From the NCBI GenBank assembly GCA_947494925.1, contig CANLWS010000011.1, positions 62,001 through 126,000 on the forward strand: 64,000 bases of DNA. The letters are read 5' to 3'. The notes beneath the pieces were generated by a model. The model did not search any database. It had not been told where the DNA came from and was given only the letters and a program-made list of their open reading frames with translations. Position numbers and translations under genes: made by a program. How positions within the stretch are numbered: the stretch's first letter is position 1; each line of letters opens with the position of its first letter. This stretch comes from an uncultured Alteromonadaceae bacterium (GTDB taxonomy: Bacteria > Pseudomonadota > Gammaproteobacteria > Enterobacterales > Alteromonadaceae). Shown one piece after another: positions 62,454 to 64,000 of this stretch.

Positions 62454-63614
62454 ATGAAGTATACAAGCATGATTCTGTGTGTGGCCTATTGCTTGATTGC
62501 TAGCCAAACGGTCAGGGCGATAGAAAGCGATATTCACGAGAACTTCGAGAATGGATTGTCAAATTGGGTGACGAAGTCACAAGCGCATGTGGAAATTGTC
62601 AAAGAGCAGGGCAAAGACAACCAAGTGCTGCAGCTGACTCCGAGAAACGAACGAGGGAAGCGCACGGATACTGTTTACACACCTTCTTATCACTGGAAGA
62701 ACTTCAGTATGACAGGGCGATTTCTGTTTCCTGATGAAGGAGATGGATATCTCGGCTTCATTTATCACTATAGAACAGGGGACCAACGCACTGACTACGG
62801 TGTTCTTTACGTTAAATCGAATGGTAGTTATGTCCGGGCGAGCCCGCACTATGATGGCAATCCGTCATGGCGGTTGTATGAAGAGTTGCGTCAGGACCTC
62901 ACAGGCCAGCGAAAAATTCGTGTTGGAAAATGGCATCAGTTTAAGTTGGACGTGGTAGCTGGTACAGCTAGTCTGTTTATCGATGATATGCAACACGCTG
63001 TTCTGGACTTTGATATGTTCAACAATGAATTTGGTGCGATTGGCTTTGAAGCGCGTCCCGGACGAGGAGAGCGAGTTTGGGTCGATGATTTACACATTCA
63101 ACCTCTGGACACTTCGCCGCCAACTATTGATCTTACATCCATCACTCATGATTCTAATTTAATCTGGCAAGTTCAAGGACCGTTCAGTGCAAGTCAGAAT
63201 AAAGGTAACCGTGCACCTGAGCTAAAGGAAGAAGACTGGCGACGTATCGATCCTGATAAAAGAGGGTTGATCAATACAGGGCGATTGACACAGTCCGATT
63301 CTGGAAAGCGTCACATCCTGTATTTACGCACGCAGTTTCTGATCGACGACGAGTCAGCACCAAAACCGAGCTGGGTTGCGTTTAGCTCTGCTAACAACCT
63401 TGATGTTTGGTTCCGCGGTTTTTATCGGGGTACAGTGGGCAGTGAACGATTTGTTTGGTCTGACTTTTTATCCAATCCAGATTATCCAGGCGCAAGATTG
63501 TCACTCATACCAGCGAAAGGTCAAAACGAAATAATCCTGAAAGTGTATGGCAATAAATTTGCCGCAGGCGGTTTTTTCGCAGCCTTAGAAAACCCTTATC
63601 AGGAGCAGAAATAA
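62454..63614 (+). CDS. Secreted LamG/DUF1080-like jelly-roll protein
   Basis: 386 residues with a signal peptide (MILCVAYCLIASQTVRA). Residues about 25-215 form a concanavalin-like sandwich: IHENFENGLSNWVTKS, FSMTGRFLFPDEGDGYLGFIYHY, VGKWHQFKLDVVAGTASLFIDD and FGAIGFEARPGRGERVWVDDLHI, typical of DUF1080/LamG proteins. Residues about 230-380 are a second beta domain (WVAFSSANNLDVWFRGFYRGT). The first domain type often binds or cuts sugars, but no catalytic residues can be named. Confidence 0.7.
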   Translation: MKYTSMILCVAYCLIASQTVRAIESDIHENFENGLSNWVTKSQAHVEIVKEQGKDNQVLQLTPRNERGKRTDTVYTPSYHWKNFSMTGRFLFPDEGDGYLGFIYHYRTGDQRTDYGVLYVKSNGSYVRASPHYDGNPSWRLYEELRQDLTGQRKIRVGKWHQFKLDVVAGTASLFIDDMQHAVLDFDMFNNEFGAIGFEARPGRGERVWVDDLHIQPLDTSPPTIDLTSITHDSNLIWQVQGPFSASQNKGNRAPELKEEDWRRIDPDKRGLINTGRLTQSDSGKRHILYLRTQFLIDDESAPKPSWVAFSSANNLDVWFRGFYRGTVGSERFVWSDFLSNPDYPGARLSLIPAKGQNEIILKVYGNKFAAGGFFAALENPYQEQK

Positions 63615-63660
63615 AATGCGCTTATCAAGTCCGTTTTAGCATTAAGCTTTAGGGGACGAG

Positions 63661-63694
63661 GAAAAAAATACGGCTCTGACCCGTTTATTCTGAG
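63661..63694. repeat. Dispersed repeat, right half
   Basis: AAAAAATACGGCTCTGACCC followed by GTTTATTCTGA corresponds to the right arm of the copy at 55153. Confidence 0.65.
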
Positions 63695-63777
63695 CTTATT
63701 TTTATTCGATGGTTCATTTGGAACATAGATGATTAAGGCATACATATTCATTCTCCATTGTTGATGGAGATTTAATT

Positions 63778-63975
63778 ATGGACGAAGAACTTCTTAACTG
63801 TTTTCAGCTAATAGCGGAGGAAAACCCTACTTGAAATACTTCTGATCAAAGAGCACCAAAACTTCATTCATTTGATCATTATGCGCTTTCGAATATGTTT
63901 GTTTCCAAAGCTTTGAAGCCGTTTGATTTGAGTCCTTTCTCAGAAATTCCAAAGCCTTCAAAGTGGACTAAGTAG
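63778..63975 (+). pseudogene. Small frame interrupted by one in-frame TGA
   Basis: ATG at 63778 with GGAGA at good spacing opens MDEELLNCFQLIAEENPT, then TGA at 63832-63834. The same frame stays open for 46 further codons (NTSDQRAPKLHSFDHYALS ...) to TAG at 63973. Either a short 18-residue peptide or a decayed 65-residue gene. Confidence 0.4.
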
Positions 63976-63980
63976 TGCAA

Positions 63981-64000
63981 TTAAATAGGGTCAGAGCCGG
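63981..64000. repeat. Dispersed repeat, left arm cut by window end
   Basis: TTAAATAGGGTCAGAGCCGG equals the left arm of the copies at 55153 and 59366; the rest lies outside the window. Confidence 0.7.

Larger units (their letters stand above)
63615..64000. other. Region with two repeat halves and a broken small frame
   Basis: 386 bp at the window end. It holds the repeat halves at 63661 and 63981 and the small frame at 63778-63975. Confidence 0.5.

Noticed and set aside
1-64000. tRNA, rRNA, riboswitch, insertion sequence with transposase, prophage
   Set aside because: I looked for cloverleaf-like GGTTCGAATCC segments, rRNA cores, transposase motifs and phage structural genes and saw none.

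Overview
The window looks like chromosomal DNA of a marine, polysaccharide-degrading gammaproteobacterium, most likely in the Alteromonadales. The evidence is a long FadE-type acyl-CoA dehydrogenase, a lipase with its LifO foldase, an MSHA-like pilin, a DUF3087 protein, TonB-dependent uptake without any SusD, and a modular PL7 alginate lyase. This is a family-level judgement from protein sequence and gene order; no rRNA or tRNA gene is present to fix the species.

Layout. 1-5.4 kb: the end of a DASS/SLC13 anion transporter, an SGNH hydrolase, a peptidoglycan amidase and fadE. 5.8-41.3 kb: one large glycan-utilisation locus of three blocks around a LacI-type regulator. 41.4-49.3 kb: housekeeping and accessory genes (lipase foldase, lipase, LEA-type lipoprotein, acrylyl-CoA-reductase-like MDR, lone pilin, small membrane proteins, DedA, DUF3087, a 38-residue lysine-rich protein). 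49.6-54.2 kb: CBM32-CBM6-PL7 alginate lyase with two identical palindromic operators upstream, an alcohol dehydrogenase and a LysR regulator. 54.4-64 kb: an accessory region of unrelated single genes separated by copies of an imperfect inverted repeat built on GGGTCAGAGCC / GGCTCTGACCC.

The central locus reads as a near-complete pathway for eukaryotic high-mannose N-glycans. Predicted parts are a TonB-dependent receptor and a lipoprotein with four tandem discoidin domains (capture), a GH85 endo-beta-N-acetylglucosaminidase (cuts the chitobiose core), a Tat-exported glycosylasparaginase (cuts GlcNAc-Asn), four GH92 and one GH47 alpha-mannosidases (trim the antennae), a GH97 of the alpha-glucosidase type and an unassigned six-hairpin glycosidase-like protein, a leaderless GH2 beta-mannosidase (splits Man-beta-GlcNAc in the cytoplasm), MFS and SSS sugar transporters, an AGE-family mannose isomerase plus PfkB fructokinase (mannose to fructose to fructose-6-P), and a BadF-type GlcNAc kinase. 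A CutC-family protein of unknown role is translationally coupled inside the operon. NagA and NagB are not in the window.

Regulation can be read from the DNA. The 14-bp dyad TGCAATCGATTACA and its reverse complement occur in both divergent intergenic regions flanking the lacI gene, and one copy lies directly behind a good sigma-70 promoter of the TonB receptor operon. The last gene of the + strand operon is frameshifted by three exact copies of GTCTGGTA; two copies would restore a single continuous reading frame. This may be a recent mutation or a switchable gene.
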